Shown: positions 19,746 to 28,969, counted from the first letter of the stretch. The stretch: 64,000 nt of DNA from Streptomyces sp. DH24 (GCF_029813775.1 NZ_JARVKW010000010.1:62001-126000); one strand, 5' to 3'. A program made the numbers and translations. Notes: a model not told the origin generated them from the letters alone.

Positions 19746-21485
19746 TCAGGCGACGGGTGACTGGGCGTGGACGGCTCGCTCGTGCCGGTCGGTGAAGCAG
19801 CGCGGGTCGTCCCACAGCAGCTGGATGTCCCGCGCCCAGTGGCCGTCCTCCGCGTCGGCCTCCTCCCGCAGGGCGAGGACGGCGCGCGGGAGTTCGGCGG
19901 GCGGCACCGCGCCGACGTGCGCGTCGAGGGCGTCCAGGAACGCGGTGCCGGTGCAGTCGTGGTCGCCGCCCTGCGGACCGTCCCCGGCGCCGCACCCGGC
20001 GCGGGACCACAGGATGACCGGCGCGGGCGCGGTGACCAGCGCGTCGAAGTGCGGGCGGGCCCGCGCGGTGTGCGGGGCCGCCGCGAAGCCGGCGAGGCCG
20101 TCCGAGCGGCGCAGCATCAGCCGCAGCTTCTTGGGGTCCTCGGGACAGCCGCACTCGACGCGGTGCACACGCGCGCCGGTACGGGCGTCGAGCCGCTGCC
20201 ACGCCCGGGTCAGCACATGCCGGGCACCGCCCTTGCGGCGGGCGTGGTCGGTGACGACGACCGGATACGCGCAGCCGAGCGGGGTGGGGTCGTCGGGGGC
20301 GCTCTCCCAGCGGTCGACGGGCCAGTCGAGCCAGTCGCGGGGCAGCGCGAACGTCACCAACTCGTCGGTGCCGGGCGTGAGATACCGGGCCGCGGCGTCG
20401 ATGCGGTCCTGCACGTGGGCGCGCAGCCGGGCCTGCGGGACGGTGTCCGCGCCGACCGGGTACCGGCGCCCGCCGCTGTACGCCGACACCTCGACGCGCA
20501 CCAGGTCCTGCCCGGCGCCGCTCGGCCCCAGCTCCACGAGGATCGGCGACCAGTCGGGCGCGGCGGACGGCGCGGGCGCGCACAGCAGTGCCTCCAGCCG
20601 GTCGGCGAACCGGGCGACGGTGGCGGCGCCGCGCGGGCCGTCCAGCTCGCTCAGCACGAACAGGGCGGCCGACCGGAGCGAGTCGAAGCCGTCCTCGGGC
20701 GCCGGCGGGTCGAACGGGTCGGCGGCGGCGGTGTAGAGGGCCTCCGGTTCGCAGTCCAGTCCGGCCCGCACCGCCTTCTCGACGAGGTCCCGCAGCCTGG
20801 CCCGGTCGGCGGGCCCGGGGCCGGGGGCGAGGCCGGTGCCGGGGGCGAGGCTCTCCGGGCCGGGTCGGCGGGGGGCAGTGGCGGGCACGAGGCTCTCCAG
20901 GCCCGGCCAGTAGCGGGCCATGATCTCGGTGGGCATCATCCGCCCGTTGCGCACGCCCTTGGCGCCGGCCGCCGCCGTGACCATGCCGACGACCTCGCCG
21001 GTGTCCGTCAGGGTGACGGCGGCGCCGCTGAAGCCGCGCGCCAGCGGCTGGCCCTCGGCCCGCCACGCCTCCAGCTGGATCCACTCGCCCTTGATCAGCT
21101 GGGGCCCGGTGGTGCGGTACTCGGCGAGCGTGCCCTCGTCGAAGCCGGACGGGAAGCCGTAGACGACGAGCTTGCGGGGCGGTTCGCCGTGCGCCGCGCG
21201 GGCGGGCGCCAGCGCGGCCGGGGTGATGGCGACCTCGCGTTCCAGCTCCAGTACGGCGAGATCGCCGAGGTCGGTGGTGCCGCCGGACCAGCCGCCGTGC
21301 ACGGCGACCCGCGCGGCGACCGGGGGCAGACCGGGGCGCTCCGTGAACGTCACGGTCAGCGGCGCGCGTTCACCGTCCTGGACGACATGCGCGCAGGTCA
21401 GCACCTTGGTGGGGGTGACGAGGAAGCCTGCCCCGGCCACCCTGCCCCCGCACTCGATCCGGGCGTGCCAGGCAGCACTGCTCAT
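19746..21485 (-). CDS. Trypsin-like protease fused to VMAP-type C-terminal region
   Basis: Cytoplasmic protein of 579 residues with no signal peptide. The trypsin/DegP-like domain (1-195) keeps the triad His33 (TCAHVV), Asp75 (GDLAVLEL) and Ser153 (GFSGAAVT), so it should be active. A helical part (about 225-305) and a C-terminal domain (about 313-565, LVELGPSGAGQDLVRVEV ... ILWSRAG ... LLWDDP) match the VMAP (vWA-MoxR-associated protein) arrangement. It overlaps the Trypco1 gene by ATGA. In these systems the protease is thought to be triggered by the MoxR module; the target is unknown. Confidence 0.88.
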   Translation of the reverse strand: MSSAAWHARIECGGRVAGAGFLVTPTKVLTCAHVVQDGERAPLTVTFTERPGLPPVAARVAVHGGWSGGTTDLGDLAVLELEREVAITPAALAPARAAHGEPPRKLVVYGFPSGFDEGTLAEYRTTGPQLIKGEWIQLEAWRAEGQPLARGFSGAAVTLTDTGEVVGMVTAAAGAKGVRNGRMMPTEIMARYWPGLESLVPATAPRRPGPESLAPGTGLAPGPGPADRARLRDLVEKAVRAGLDCEPEALYTAAADPFDPPAPEDGFDSLRSAALFVLSELDGPRGAATVARFADRLEALLCAPAPSAAPDWSPILVELGPSGAGQDLVRVEVSAYSGGRRYPVGADTVPQARLRAHVQDRIDAAARYLTPGTDELVTFALPRDWLDWPVDRWESAPDDPTPLGCAYPVVVTDHARRKGGARHVLTRAWQRLDARTGARVHRVECGCPEDPKKLRLMLRRSDGLAGFAAAPHTARARPHFDALVTAPAPVILWSRAGCGAGDGPQGGDHDCTGTAFLDALDAHVGAVPPAELPRAVLALREEADAEDGHWARDIQLLWDDPRCFTDRHERAVHAQSPVA

Positions 21486-22009
21486 GAGTGCCCGGCGGTC
21501 TCCGGACCCGGCTCGGGCCGCGCGGATGGCGCGGGTGGCGCGGTGTCGGCGACGGGACCGGGCTGCGCCTGCCGCGCCTGTCCCGGCAGGTCCGGCACGG
21601 CACCGCGCTGCCCCGGTACGGCCGCGGCGTCGGCCTGTTGCTGTCCCGCTGACCGGTCGGCCTGTTGCTGTCCCGGCGTCCGGTCGGCCTGTTGCTGTCC
21701 GGGCGTCCAGGACAGCCGGACCACGAGGTGACCCTCCGCCGTCCCCTTCGCGATGACCGCGCCGGCCTCCGTGGCCATCTTCACGCCGAACTCGATCTCC
21801 ACACCGTCGGGCCGCAGCGTCCCGTCGCGGAACACCCGCAGCGCCGACTCGGCCGCCGCGCGGACGCCGTCCAGAGCGCGTTCGAAGGTGCGGGTCGCCT
21901 GGACCGGTCCGTCGCCGCGGGCGACGAGGCGGGCGCCGGCGTCCCCGTCGGCGGCCTCCACGACCACCACGGCGCCGTCCTCCGTCTTGAACTCGACCAA
22001 CCCGTCCAC
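21482..22009 (-). CDS. Trypco1 (trypsin-co-occurring) domain protein with Gln-rich tail
   Basis: Protein of 175 residues, first gene of the cassette. Residues 1-102 match the CU044_2847/Trypco1 family (VEFKTEDGAVVVVEA, TFERALDGVRAAAESAL, GVEIEFGVKMATEAGAVIAK). This family is found beside trypsin-VMAP genes and is taken as a regulator or sensor. The GTG start has a GGGGAG site. Residues 104-175 are low complexity, with a nine-residue repeat (TPGQQQADR) present about three times. Confidence 0.85.
   Translation of the reverse strand: MDGLVEFKTEDGAVVVVEAADGDAGARLVARGDGPVQATRTFERALDGVRAAAESALRVFRDGTLRPDGVEIEFGVKMATEAGAVIAKGTAEGHLVVRLSWTPGQQQADRTPGQQQADRSAGQQQADAAAVPGQRGAVPDLPGQARQAQPGPVADTAPPAPSARPEPGPETAGHS
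21629..21709. repeat. Three 27-bp in-frame repeats in the Trypco1 gene
   Basis: Copies start at 21629, 21656 and 21683, each beginning GTCGGCCTGTTGCTGTCC. They encode the GQQQADR repeats of the Trypco1 tail. Confidence 0.9.
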
Positions 22010-22129
22010 CGCGCCGCTCGCTCCCCGTCGTCCCCGGTCACCGACCGCCCCATTGTGCGGGACACGCCTCGGCCGTGTCCCGGATTCGGACGGCGAACGG
22101 CGAGAACGGACACCCGCCGCCCGTCCCGG

Positions 22130-23455
22130 TCAGGGCAGGCGCCGGATCACGCCCAGTTCCGTCAGGTCCTGGGGACGGAGGCGGAGTTCGTCGGCGGTGG
22201 CGGGTGCCTCCTCCGGCGGGCGCTTCAGGATCGCCGCCGCCGGCTCGGGTGCGATGACCGAGAAGTAGCTGTCCGGCGTGGCCCACGTGCGGCCGGGCGC
22301 GGCCAGTGCCAGCGCGCCGCCCGAGCCGCCCTCGCCGATCACCAGCGTGGTGACCGGCGTCCGCGCGGCGGCCACCGCGCCGAACAGGTCCGCGATCGCG
22401 GGGCCCACGCCCTGCCGCTCGGCGTCCGCGTCGTTGGCGGCGCCCGGTGTGTCCACCAGCGTCAGCACCGGGATGCCGAGCCGGTCCGCGAGCCGGATCA
22501 GCCGGGCCGCCGTGCGGTATCCGGCCGGGCGGGTCGCCGTCCCGGTCTGCGCGGCGTACGCGACCGTACGGCCCTCGTGCTCGCCGAAGCCGCACAGCAT
22601 CCCGTCGGGATCGGTGCCGCCGCAGCGGTCGCCGCTGATCGCGACGCGGCGCGTGAAGTAGGCGTCCAGGTAGGCCCCCGCGCGCGGCCGGTGCGGGGAG
22701 CGGGCCCGCCGTACGGCGTCCCAGCCGGTGGCCGGCAGGTCGGTCGCGCCGAGCGGCCGGGGCGGCGGCGCGGGGTCGGCGGACGGCGAGGTCAGCAGCC
22801 GCAGCCACAGCGCCAGCGTCTCCCGCAGCTTTCCGGGTGCCACGACCGCGTCCGCCGAACCCGCCGCGACCTGCGCCTCGGCCGTGTACGCCGCCGGGTC
22901 CGCGTCCGGCGGCCGGACCCGCGAGCCCGCGAAGCCGACCTGGGCGCCGGGCAGCGCGAGGGTCACGTCCGCGCCCGCGCCCAGCGTGGCCCAGCCGCCC
23001 CCGGTCGTCGGGTCCCGCACCACCGCGAGCTGCGCCAGGCCCGCCTCCCTGGTCAGCGCGGACTGGCGGGCGGCGCGCTGGAGTTGGGTCAGCGCGAGCA
23101 TGCCCTCCTGCATGCGGCTGCCGCCGGTGGCGACGAGCGGCACGACGGGCAGCCGGTGCTCGCGCGCGTGCGTGTACGCCGCCTCCAGGCGGTCGCCGGT
23201 GCGTTCGCCGAGCGAGCCGCCGAGGAAGCCGAACTCGAACGCGATCAGCACGGCCCGGGTGCCGCCGACGTGCCCGGTGCCGCACACCACGGACTCCTCC
23301 TCGCCGGTGCGTTCGGCGGCGCGGGCGCGGGCGGCGTCGTAGCCCTGCCAGCCGAGCGGGCCGCCGGGCGGCGACTCCCGCGCGGGGTGGGGGAGTTCGG
23401 TGAAGTCGTCGGTGAGAAGGGCGAGCGTGGCGCGGGCGGAGGGCCGGTCAGCCAT
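22130..23455 (-). CDS. Acyl-CoA carboxylase carboxyltransferase-like protein
   Basis: Carboxyltransferase of 441 residues. The N-terminal crotonase-like half has GGTRAVLIAFEFGFLGGSLG and ATGGSRMQEGMLAL, the C-terminal half LVDTPGAAND and IGEGGSGGALALA, which together resemble a fused AccD-AccA. It would transfer carboxyl from carboxybiotin to an acyl-CoA and would need a biotin-carrier subunit encoded elsewhere. Its start overlaps the matB stop by 8 bp. With MatB it forms a compact malonyl- or methylmalonyl-CoA supply pair. Confidence 0.87.
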   Translation of the reverse strand: MADRPSARATLALLTDDFTELPHPARESPPGGPLGWQGYDAARARAAERTGEEESVVCGTGHVGGTRAVLIAFEFGFLGGSLGERTGDRLEAAYTHAREHRLPVVPLVATGGSRMQEGMLALTQLQRAARQSALTREAGLAQLAVVRDPTTGGGWATLGAGADVTLALPGAQVGFAGSRVRPPDADPAAYTAEAQVAAGSADAVVAPGKLRETLALWLRLLTSPSADPAPPPRPLGATDLPATGWDAVRRARSPHRPRAGAYLDAYFTRRVAISGDRCGGTDPDGMLCGFGEHEGRTVAYAAQTGTATRPAGYRTAARLIRLADRLGIPVLTLVDTPGAANDADAERQGVGPAIADLFGAVAAARTPVTTLVIGEGGSGGALALAAPGRTWATPDSYFSVIAPEPAAAILKRPPEEAPATADELRLRPQDLTELGVIRRLP

Positions 23456-24899
23456 GGCCGAGCGCCCGCTTCATGATCTTCCCCATGTCGTTGCGGGGCA
23501 GCACGTCGACGTGGTGGAGGACCCGGGGCCGCTTGTGCGGTGCGAGCCGCCGCGCCACGTGCTCCGCCAACTCCCGCAGCTGCGGCGGGGACTGGGGGTC
23601 GGCCGGCACGATCCACGCGACGATGCGCTCGCCCAGGTCCGGGTCGGGCTCCCCGGTGACGGCCGCCTCCCGCACGCCCGGGTGCTCCAGCAGCGCGTTC
23701 TCGATCTCCCCGGCGCCGATCTTGTAACCGCCGCTCTTGATCAGGTCGGTGGCCTTCCGGCCGACGATGCGGACGTAGCCGTCGGGGTCGCGCACCGCCA
23801 TGTCGCCGGTGCGGAACCAGCCGTCCGCCGTGAACGCCGCGGCCGTCGCGTCCGGCCGGTTCAGGTACTCCGTGAACAGGTTCGGGCCGCGCACCTGGAT
23901 CTCGCCGACGGTCTCCCCGTCGTACGCCGCGATCTCCGTGCCGTTCTCCTCCACGAGCCGCAGCTCGACGCCCGGCAGCGGCACGCCGACCGTGCCGGCC
24001 CGCGGTTCGCCGTCCGCGCGGACGCTGGTGTTCATCAGCGTCTCCGTCATGCCGTACCGCTCGATCACCCGGCGGCCCGTCGCCGCCGTGATCCGCTCGT
24101 GGTCGTGCACGGGCAGCGCGGCCGAACCGGACACCAGCAGCCGGGCCCCGCCCAGCGCCTCGGCCAGCTCCGGGTCGTCCGGCAGGGTCTGCGCGATGCG
24201 GTGGTACATCGTCGGCACCCCGAACAGCATGGTGGCGCCGGACCCCAGCTCCTCGGCGACCCCGGCCGTGCTGAACCGCCCGAGGTGCCGCACCGTGCCG
24301 CCGCGCCGCAGCGGCCCGAGGACGCCCAGCACCAGCCCGTGCACGTGGAACAGCGGCAGCCCGTGCACCAGCACGTCGTCCCCGGTCCACTGCCAGGCGT
24401 CGGCGAGCGCGTCCAGGGTGGCCGCGATCGCCCGGCGCGGGATGACGGCGCCCTTGGGCGGGCCGGTCGTGCCGGACGTGTAGACCACGAGCGCCGGGTC
24501 GCTCCCGGCGGCGCGCTCCTCGGGCACCGCGCCGGCGGCCCGCCCGTCGGCATCGACGTCCACGCGCTCCAGGCCGCCCAGCGCGGCGGGCAGTTCGTCG
24601 CCCGGGGCGGCCAGCACCAGGGAGGGGGCGCTGTCGGACAGGATGTGACCGAGCTCCTTCCCGCCCGACTTCGGGTTGAGCGGCACGGCGGGCACCCCGG
24701 CGAGCAGCGCCGCGACCACCGCGACGCCGGTCTCCAGCACGGGGGTCGCCCACACCGCGACCCGCCCCGCCCCGCCGATCCGCCCGGTGAGCGCACCGGC
24801 GGCGGCGCCGAGCTCCCCGTACGTCAGGGACCGCTGTCCGAACCGGAGGGCGGTCCGGTCGGGCGGGCCGTCGGTCAGGGCCGGGAAGAGAGTGGACAC
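23448..24899 (-). CDS. matB: Malonyl-CoA synthetase (MatB-like acyl-CoA synthetase)
   Basis: Adenylate-forming enzyme of 483 residues that ligates malonate or methylmalonate to CoA. Motifs seen are the P-loop-like VVYTSGTTGPPKGA, the aryl/acyl pocket stretch LPLFHVHGLVLG, YGMTE, the hinge RTGDMAVRDPDGYVRIVGRK and the C-terminal catalytic Lys in PRNDMGKIMK. Length and order agree with S. coelicolor MatB. The GTG start has an AAGGAG site. It is the first gene of the pair with the carboxyltransferase and is divergent from the ATP-grasp gene. Confidence 0.88.
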   Translation of the reverse strand: MSTLFPALTDGPPDRTALRFGQRSLTYGELGAAAGALTGRIGGAGRVAVWATPVLETGVAVVAALLAGVPAVPLNPKSGGKELGHILSDSAPSLVLAAPGDELPAALGGLERVDVDADGRAAGAVPEERAAGSDPALVVYTSGTTGPPKGAVIPRRAIAATLDALADAWQWTGDDVLVHGLPLFHVHGLVLGVLGPLRRGGTVRHLGRFSTAGVAEELGSGATMLFGVPTMYHRIAQTLPDDPELAEALGGARLLVSGSAALPVHDHERITAATGRRVIERYGMTETLMNTSVRADGEPRAGTVGVPLPGVELRLVEENGTEIAAYDGETVGEIQVRGPNLFTEYLNRPDATAAAFTADGWFRTGDMAVRDPDGYVRIVGRKATDLIKSGGYKIGAGEIENALLEHPGVREAAVTGEPDPDLGERIVAWIVPADPQSPPQLRELAEHVARRLAPHKRPRVLHHVDVLPRNDMGKIMKRALGHG

Positions 24900-25067
24900 G
24901 CGTCGGACTCCTTGGCTGCCGTGGACCGGTTGTCGCCGGGCCGGGTGCGGGCCTCGTCCGCGGGCCTGCCCGGCGTCGGGCTCGACCATAGATCAGGCGG
25001 GGCGCCCCGGGCGGGGTTGTTAGCCTGCCGTTCGGTCGCCCGTTCGCCCGCCGAGGAGGAGCCCGTC

Positions 25068-25940
25068 GTGCCCCGCATCGCTCTCGCCACCTGCCGTCCC
25101 GGACCCGAGGTGAGCGCCGACCCGGACCTTCCGGTGCTGGTGGAGGCCCTGCGGGAGGCCGGGGCGCGGGCGTCGGCCGAGGTGTGGGACGACCCCGGTG
25201 TGGACTGGGGCGCCTTCGATCTCGTCGTCATACGGTCCACCTGGGACTACAGCTGGCGCGCCGCCGAGTTCACGGCGTGGGCCGACGCCTGCGGGAAGGC
25301 CACCCGGCTGCGGAACCCGGCCGACGTGGTCCGCTGGAACACCGACAAGCGCTACCTCGGGGAGCTGGCCGCGGCCGGGGTGCCCGTCGTGCCCACCCGG
25401 TACGTCGCGCCCGGCGACCCGCTCGACCTGCCCCGCGACCACGAGTACGTCGTCAAGCCCACCTCCGGGGCCGGCGCCCGGTTCGCCGCGCGGTACGGGC
25501 CCGGGGACCACGACACGGCCGCCGCGCACGTCGCGCGGATGCACGCCGAGGGCTTCACGGCGATGGTCCAGCCGTACGTGACGAGCATCGACACCGACGG
25601 CGAGCGTGCCCTGCAGTTCCTCGACGGACGGCTGCTGCACGCCGGCCGCAAGGGCGCCGTCCTCGCGCCCGGCACGCCTTACGACCGGAAGAAGACCGCC
25701 CACCCGGGCCTTGAGGTGTGGACCCCGACCCCGGCCGAACTCGCGGTCGCCGAGCGCGCCCTGGCCGCCGTACCGGGCCGGCCCGAGCTGCTGTACGCCC
25801 GCGTCGACCTCGTGACCGGCCGGGACGGCGCGCCGGTCGTGATGGAGCTGGAGCTCGTGGAGCCGAACCTCTTCCTGTCGCTGCACACCGCGTCCCTGCC
25901 GCGCGTGGTGGCGGCGGTGCTCACGGCCGCTCGCCGCTGA
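25068..25940 (+). CDS. ATP-grasp superfamily protein
   Basis: Protein of 290 residues with an ATP-grasp ligase outline. The N-terminal domain begins RIALATCRPG and includes DLVVIRSTWDYSWR. The ATP-binding core has EYVVKPTSGAGARFAARYG, and the metal-binding end has VVMELELVEPNLFLSLH. Such proteins join a carboxylate to an amine or thiol; RimK/GshB-like members of unknown substrate are common in Streptomyces. The GTG has a GAGGAGGAG site. The 3' end overlaps the convergent hypothetical gene by 20 bp. Confidence 0.8.
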   Translation: MPRIALATCRPGPEVSADPDLPVLVEALREAGARASAEVWDDPGVDWGAFDLVVIRSTWDYSWRAAEFTAWADACGKATRLRNPADVVRWNTDKRYLGELAAAGVPVVPTRYVAPGDPLDLPRDHEYVVKPTSGAGARFAARYGPGDHDTAAAHVARMHAEGFTAMVQPYVTSIDTDGERALQFLDGRLLHAGRKGAVLAPGTPYDRKKTAHPGLEVWTPTPAELAVAERALAAVPGRPELLYARVDLVTGRDGAPVVMELELVEPNLFLSLHTASLPRVVAAVLTAARR

Positions 25941-26538
25941 CCGCCGTCCGCTGCAGCAGACCCCAGGTGAACTCGGCGGCCACCTCGTGCCGCACGCCCC
26001 GGCGGTCCGGCGCCGCGAAGGCCAGGCCCCAGCGGGTGGGCGCCGAGCCCTGCAGGGGGCGGGCCGGGGAGAAGGCGCGGGCCGCCTCGTCGATCGTGCA
26101 CGACCAGGGCGTGAGGTCCTCCAGGGTGCGCAGCTCGGGCGGCTCGGCGCCGGGCGCGCGGACCAGCCACTCGTTCCAGACCACGCCGTTCGGGGCGAGC
26201 AGCACCTCGAAACGCAGGTCCGGCCAGAGCGGCAGCCGCCACAGCCGGGCCTCGCAGTCCAGGTCACCGACCCGGCGCCGCTCCACCGCCCCGGGCTCGC
26301 CCAGCACCGAGCGGTACCGGCTCGCGGCCGAGCGGGAACGCGGGGAGCGGACCATGGCCTGCCACCGCCGGTTGGCCTCCCGCAGGTCCGTGATCGAGGC
26401 GCCCAGCGCGTGCCGGGCGTCCTCCACCAGATCCGGGTTGTGGTCGGCCATGCGGCGCAGCAGCACCAGCTGGAAGTCGAGCGGCGTGAACGGACCGGCG
26501 GAGCCGGCGGGACGCTTTCCGGAGGACATACGCCCCAT
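25921..26538 (-). CDS. Conserved hypothetical protein
   Basis: Not recognised. It has 205 residues with no signal peptide or membrane segment. It contains a helical N-terminal half (TPLDFQLVLLRRMADHNPDL, SITDLREANRRWQAM) and a Trp-rich C-terminal half (CEARLWRLPLWPDLRFEVLL, GVVWNEWLVRA). Starts at 26538 or 26529 are both possible. It overlaps the convergent ATP-grasp gene by 20 bp. Confidence 0.65.
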   Translation of the reverse strand: MGRMSSGKRPAGSAGPFTPLDFQLVLLRRMADHNPDLVEDARHALGASITDLREANRRWQAMVRSPRSRSAASRYRSVLGEPGAVERRRVGDLDCEARLWRLPLWPDLRFEVLLAPNGVVWNEWLVRAPGAEPPELRTLEDLTPWSCTIDEAARAFSPARPLQGSAPTRWGLAFAAPDRRGVRHEVAAEFTWGLLQRTAVSGERP

Positions 26539-26641
26539 CGTCGCCCACCGGGCCGCCGGGGCGTCGGCCGTCCGGCGGGAACATTGCCGGGGTTGACGTC
26601 CCCGCCGCCCGACAGCTGAGCCGGCTGACGCCCGCCCGGCC

Positions 26642-28681
26642 TCACCCCGCCCCGGCGGGCTCCTTGGCCGAGACCCGGCGGGGCGCCGGGCGGTCGAGGT
26701 GGACCACCACCGTGGTGTAGAAGCGCTGCACGGCGTCGTCGACGCTGCGGATGAAGCCGGACTCGGCGTTGCCTCGGCTGCTGCCCATGCCCTTGAAGAG
26801 GGACAGACGGAAGCCGGTGATCCGTACGCTGCCGTCCTTCGGCAGCAGGTCCGCCGGTTCCGGTCGGAGCCGTTCCAGGGTGCCCCGCGGGCCGCCCGTC
26901 TCGGCGTCGACCAGCGTTTCGACGTGCAGGTCGGCCGGAGCCTCGGCGAGCCGTCGCACCAGGCGTTTGGCCCAGGTCAGGGGGTAGCCCTGGTCCGGTG
27001 CCGGAATCTCCACGGAAGTCCGCAGCTTGCCGGTGCGCAGGTCGGCGGTGATGGCGAGCAGACCGGGCGCGTCGTCGATGCGCAGCTCGGCGTGCAGCCT
27101 GCCGTCGAGGCACAGCTGGTCGGCCAGCCCGGCCCGGCGGGCGTCCGGATCGGTGCCGCGCCGGGTGCGCTGGACCGGCAGCACCTTCTGTCCCAGCTCG
27201 CCGCCCAGCCGCAGGCACACCTGCCGGACCAGGCGCTCCCAGCTCTCGACCACCTGGAGGGCCCGGGGGTCGCCCTGGCAGAGCGTCTCGTCGTCGATGC
27301 CGTTGCGGACCGGCACCCAGGCCGGGCCCATGTTCTGGAAGCCGTGGCAGCCGGAGTTCTCGTGCTGGAGGTAGTGCAGCAGCTCCTGGAGCAGCCACGC
27401 GTGTGCCGCGTTGCCCACGCCCTCGTGACGGATCAACAGCTGTGCCTGATGGGTGACTTCGGCCCACGACAGGTGCCACAGGGCCACTTTGTGCTTGCGC
27501 CTGCCGTCGACTTTGACGTCGACGAGCGGACTGCCCTCCAGCTCGACGTCGTTGGAGAGCGTGATCACCGCCTCGTAGCCGCGCCGGGCGGCGATGTCCA
27601 TGTACGCCTGGACCTGCTCGGACTTGAGGGAGTTGCCGTTGGTCTTGGTCTCCACCAGCGCCGTCCACAGCTTGCCCGCCCGCTCCACCCGGATCACGCC
27701 GTCGGGACGCCGCGGGGAGTCGCCGTGCGGCAGGGTGACCTCGGTGAACGTCTCCATGCGGCCGGCCGGTGCGCCGAACGGCGCCGTCAGCCTGCGGCCG
27801 AACTCGGGCACCTGCGCCATCACCGACAGCAGCACCGACGTGGCACGTGTCTCGCGGTCACGGTCGCTCTTGAGCACGGTGACCGGGAACAGCCGGGCGT
27901 CGCGCCACGACTCGTTCTCCGCCAGGGACTTCCTGGTGACCTTCGGCAGGGTCACCTTCTTCTTCGCGGTGCGCGGTCGCGCGGCCGGCTTCCTGGCCGG
28001 CGCCTCCTCGGCGGGCGGCCGGGGCGAGGGCACGGCTCCCAGCGTCGCCGGGGGCTGCGCGGCCTCGCCCGTACCGGCGGGCGTGACGTCCGCAGGTGCC
28101 CGGCCGTCCGTGGGGCCCTCGGCCTCCGTGCCGTCTGTGGTCGCCGCGTCGTCGTCGATGTCGACACCGAAGTCCGTGGCCAGACCGGCCAGCCCTGTGC
28201 CGTAGCCCTGGCCGACGGCGCGGAACTTCCATTCCTCCCCGCGCCGGTACAGCTCGCCGAAGATGATCGCGCTCACCGAGTCGGCGTCGTCGATGACGAA
28301 CCGGAGGAGGGCCTCTCCCGCCGCGTCCGCCAGGGTGGCCCGCACGTTCTCCAGCTCGCCGAAGTGGCCGTCGTACCGGCTGGCGGCCACCACGATCCGG
28401 TCGACCTCAGCAGGCACCGCGGTCAGGTCGAAGCTGATCTGGTCCTCGCTGCCGTCCGCCGTGGGCTTCTTGCCGAGCAGTTGCACGCTGCCGTCGGCGG
28501 CGACCGGATTGTTGTAGAAGAAGAAGTCCCTGTCGCTGCGCACCTTGCCGTCGGCGTCCAGCAGGAGCACCGACACGTCCGCGTCGCCCTCACCGGTCTG
28601 GCTGGCCCACTCCAGACTGACGATCACCGAACCCGTGCTCTCGCTCAGCGACGACAGCGCGACGTTCGCTCCCTTGACCAT
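26642..28681 (-). CDS. TerD-domain protein fused to a putative PD-(D/E)XK nuclease
   Basis: Protein of 679 residues. Residues 1-175 are a TerD domain (calcium-binding GEGDADVSVLLLDADG, DFFFYNNP, VVAASRYDG, IIFGELYRRGEEWKFRAVGQ). A Pro/Ala linker (176-255) leads to a region with the order PDGVI (Asp327), VETK (Glu344-x-Lys346) and a downstream Gln357, which fits a PD-(D/E)XK nuclease core. Residues 400-679 are unassigned. TerD proteins belong to the tellurite-resistance/stress group linked to phage and metal stress. The ATG at 28681 matches the usual TerD start; a GTG 9 bp upstream is possible. Confidence 0.82.
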   Translation of the reverse strand: MVKGANVALSSLSESTGSVIVSLEWASQTGEGDADVSVLLLDADGKVRSDRDFFFYNNPVAADGSVQLLGKKPTADGSEDQISFDLTAVPAEVDRIVVAASRYDGHFGELENVRATLADAAGEALLRFVIDDADSVSAIIFGELYRRGEEWKFRAVGQGYGTGLAGLATDFGVDIDDDAATTDGTEAEGPTDGRAPADVTPAGTGEAAQPPATLGAVPSPRPPAEEAPARKPAARPRTAKKKVTLPKVTRKSLAENESWRDARLFPVTVLKSDRDRETRATSVLLSVMAQVPEFGRRLTAPFGAPAGRMETFTEVTLPHGDSPRRPDGVIRVERAGKLWTALVETKTNGNSLKSEQVQAYMDIAARRGYEAVITLSNDVELEGSPLVDVKVDGRRKHKVALWHLSWAEVTHQAQLLIRHEGVGNAAHAWLLQELLHYLQHENSGCHGFQNMGPAWVPVRNGIDDETLCQGDPRALQVVESWERLVRQVCLRLGGELGQKVLPVQRTRRGTDPDARRAGLADQLCLDGRLHAELRIDDAPGLLAITADLRTGKLRTSVEIPAPDQGYPLTWAKRLVRRLAEAPADLHVETLVDAETGGPRGTLERLRPEPADLLPKDGSVRITGFRLSLFKGMGSSRGNAESGFIRSVDDAVQRFYTTVVVHLDRPAPRRVSAKEPAGAG

Positions 28682-28902
28682 TTCCTGCACAAAGCCCCCC
28701 AAAAAACAACCAGCTCAAGGCATACGGATGCCCGCCCCGGATCGTCTGCCGTGCGACGGATGTGACGTGTCACACGTGGAGGACTGTAATGCTCGACGCG
28801 TGCCGGTGTACGCCATGTCCGGAATCGGTGAACATCCGGTGTGGGCCCGTTGGCCGGGGTGCTCGGGGAGTCTCGTGGCGGGCGGTGATGTGGGTCTGCC
28901 CA

Positions 28903-28969
28903 TTGCCCGGCAAAACGCGGTATGACTAGCCTGTGTTCGTCATGCCGATCGCCTGTTGAAATTTCGAAC
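28903..28969 (+). promoter_or_regulatory. Promoter and paired operators of the IclR gene
   Basis: A TTGCCC box (28903-28908), 18-bp spacer and TAGCCT (28927-28932) form a likely housekeeping promoter. Two 16-bp elements follow 19 bp apart: GTTCGTCATGCCGATC (28935) and TGTTGAAATTTCGAAC (28954). The same paired arrangement occurs upstream of the arabinan genes. The remaining 200 bp of this divergent region, on the terD side, shows nothing else I can support. Confidence 0.65.

Noticed and set aside
25020..27668. Long minus-strand open frame running through the ATP-grasp and TerD genes
   Set aside because: It crosses real genes in the wrong frame and yields Arg/Gly/Pro-rich nonsense protein.
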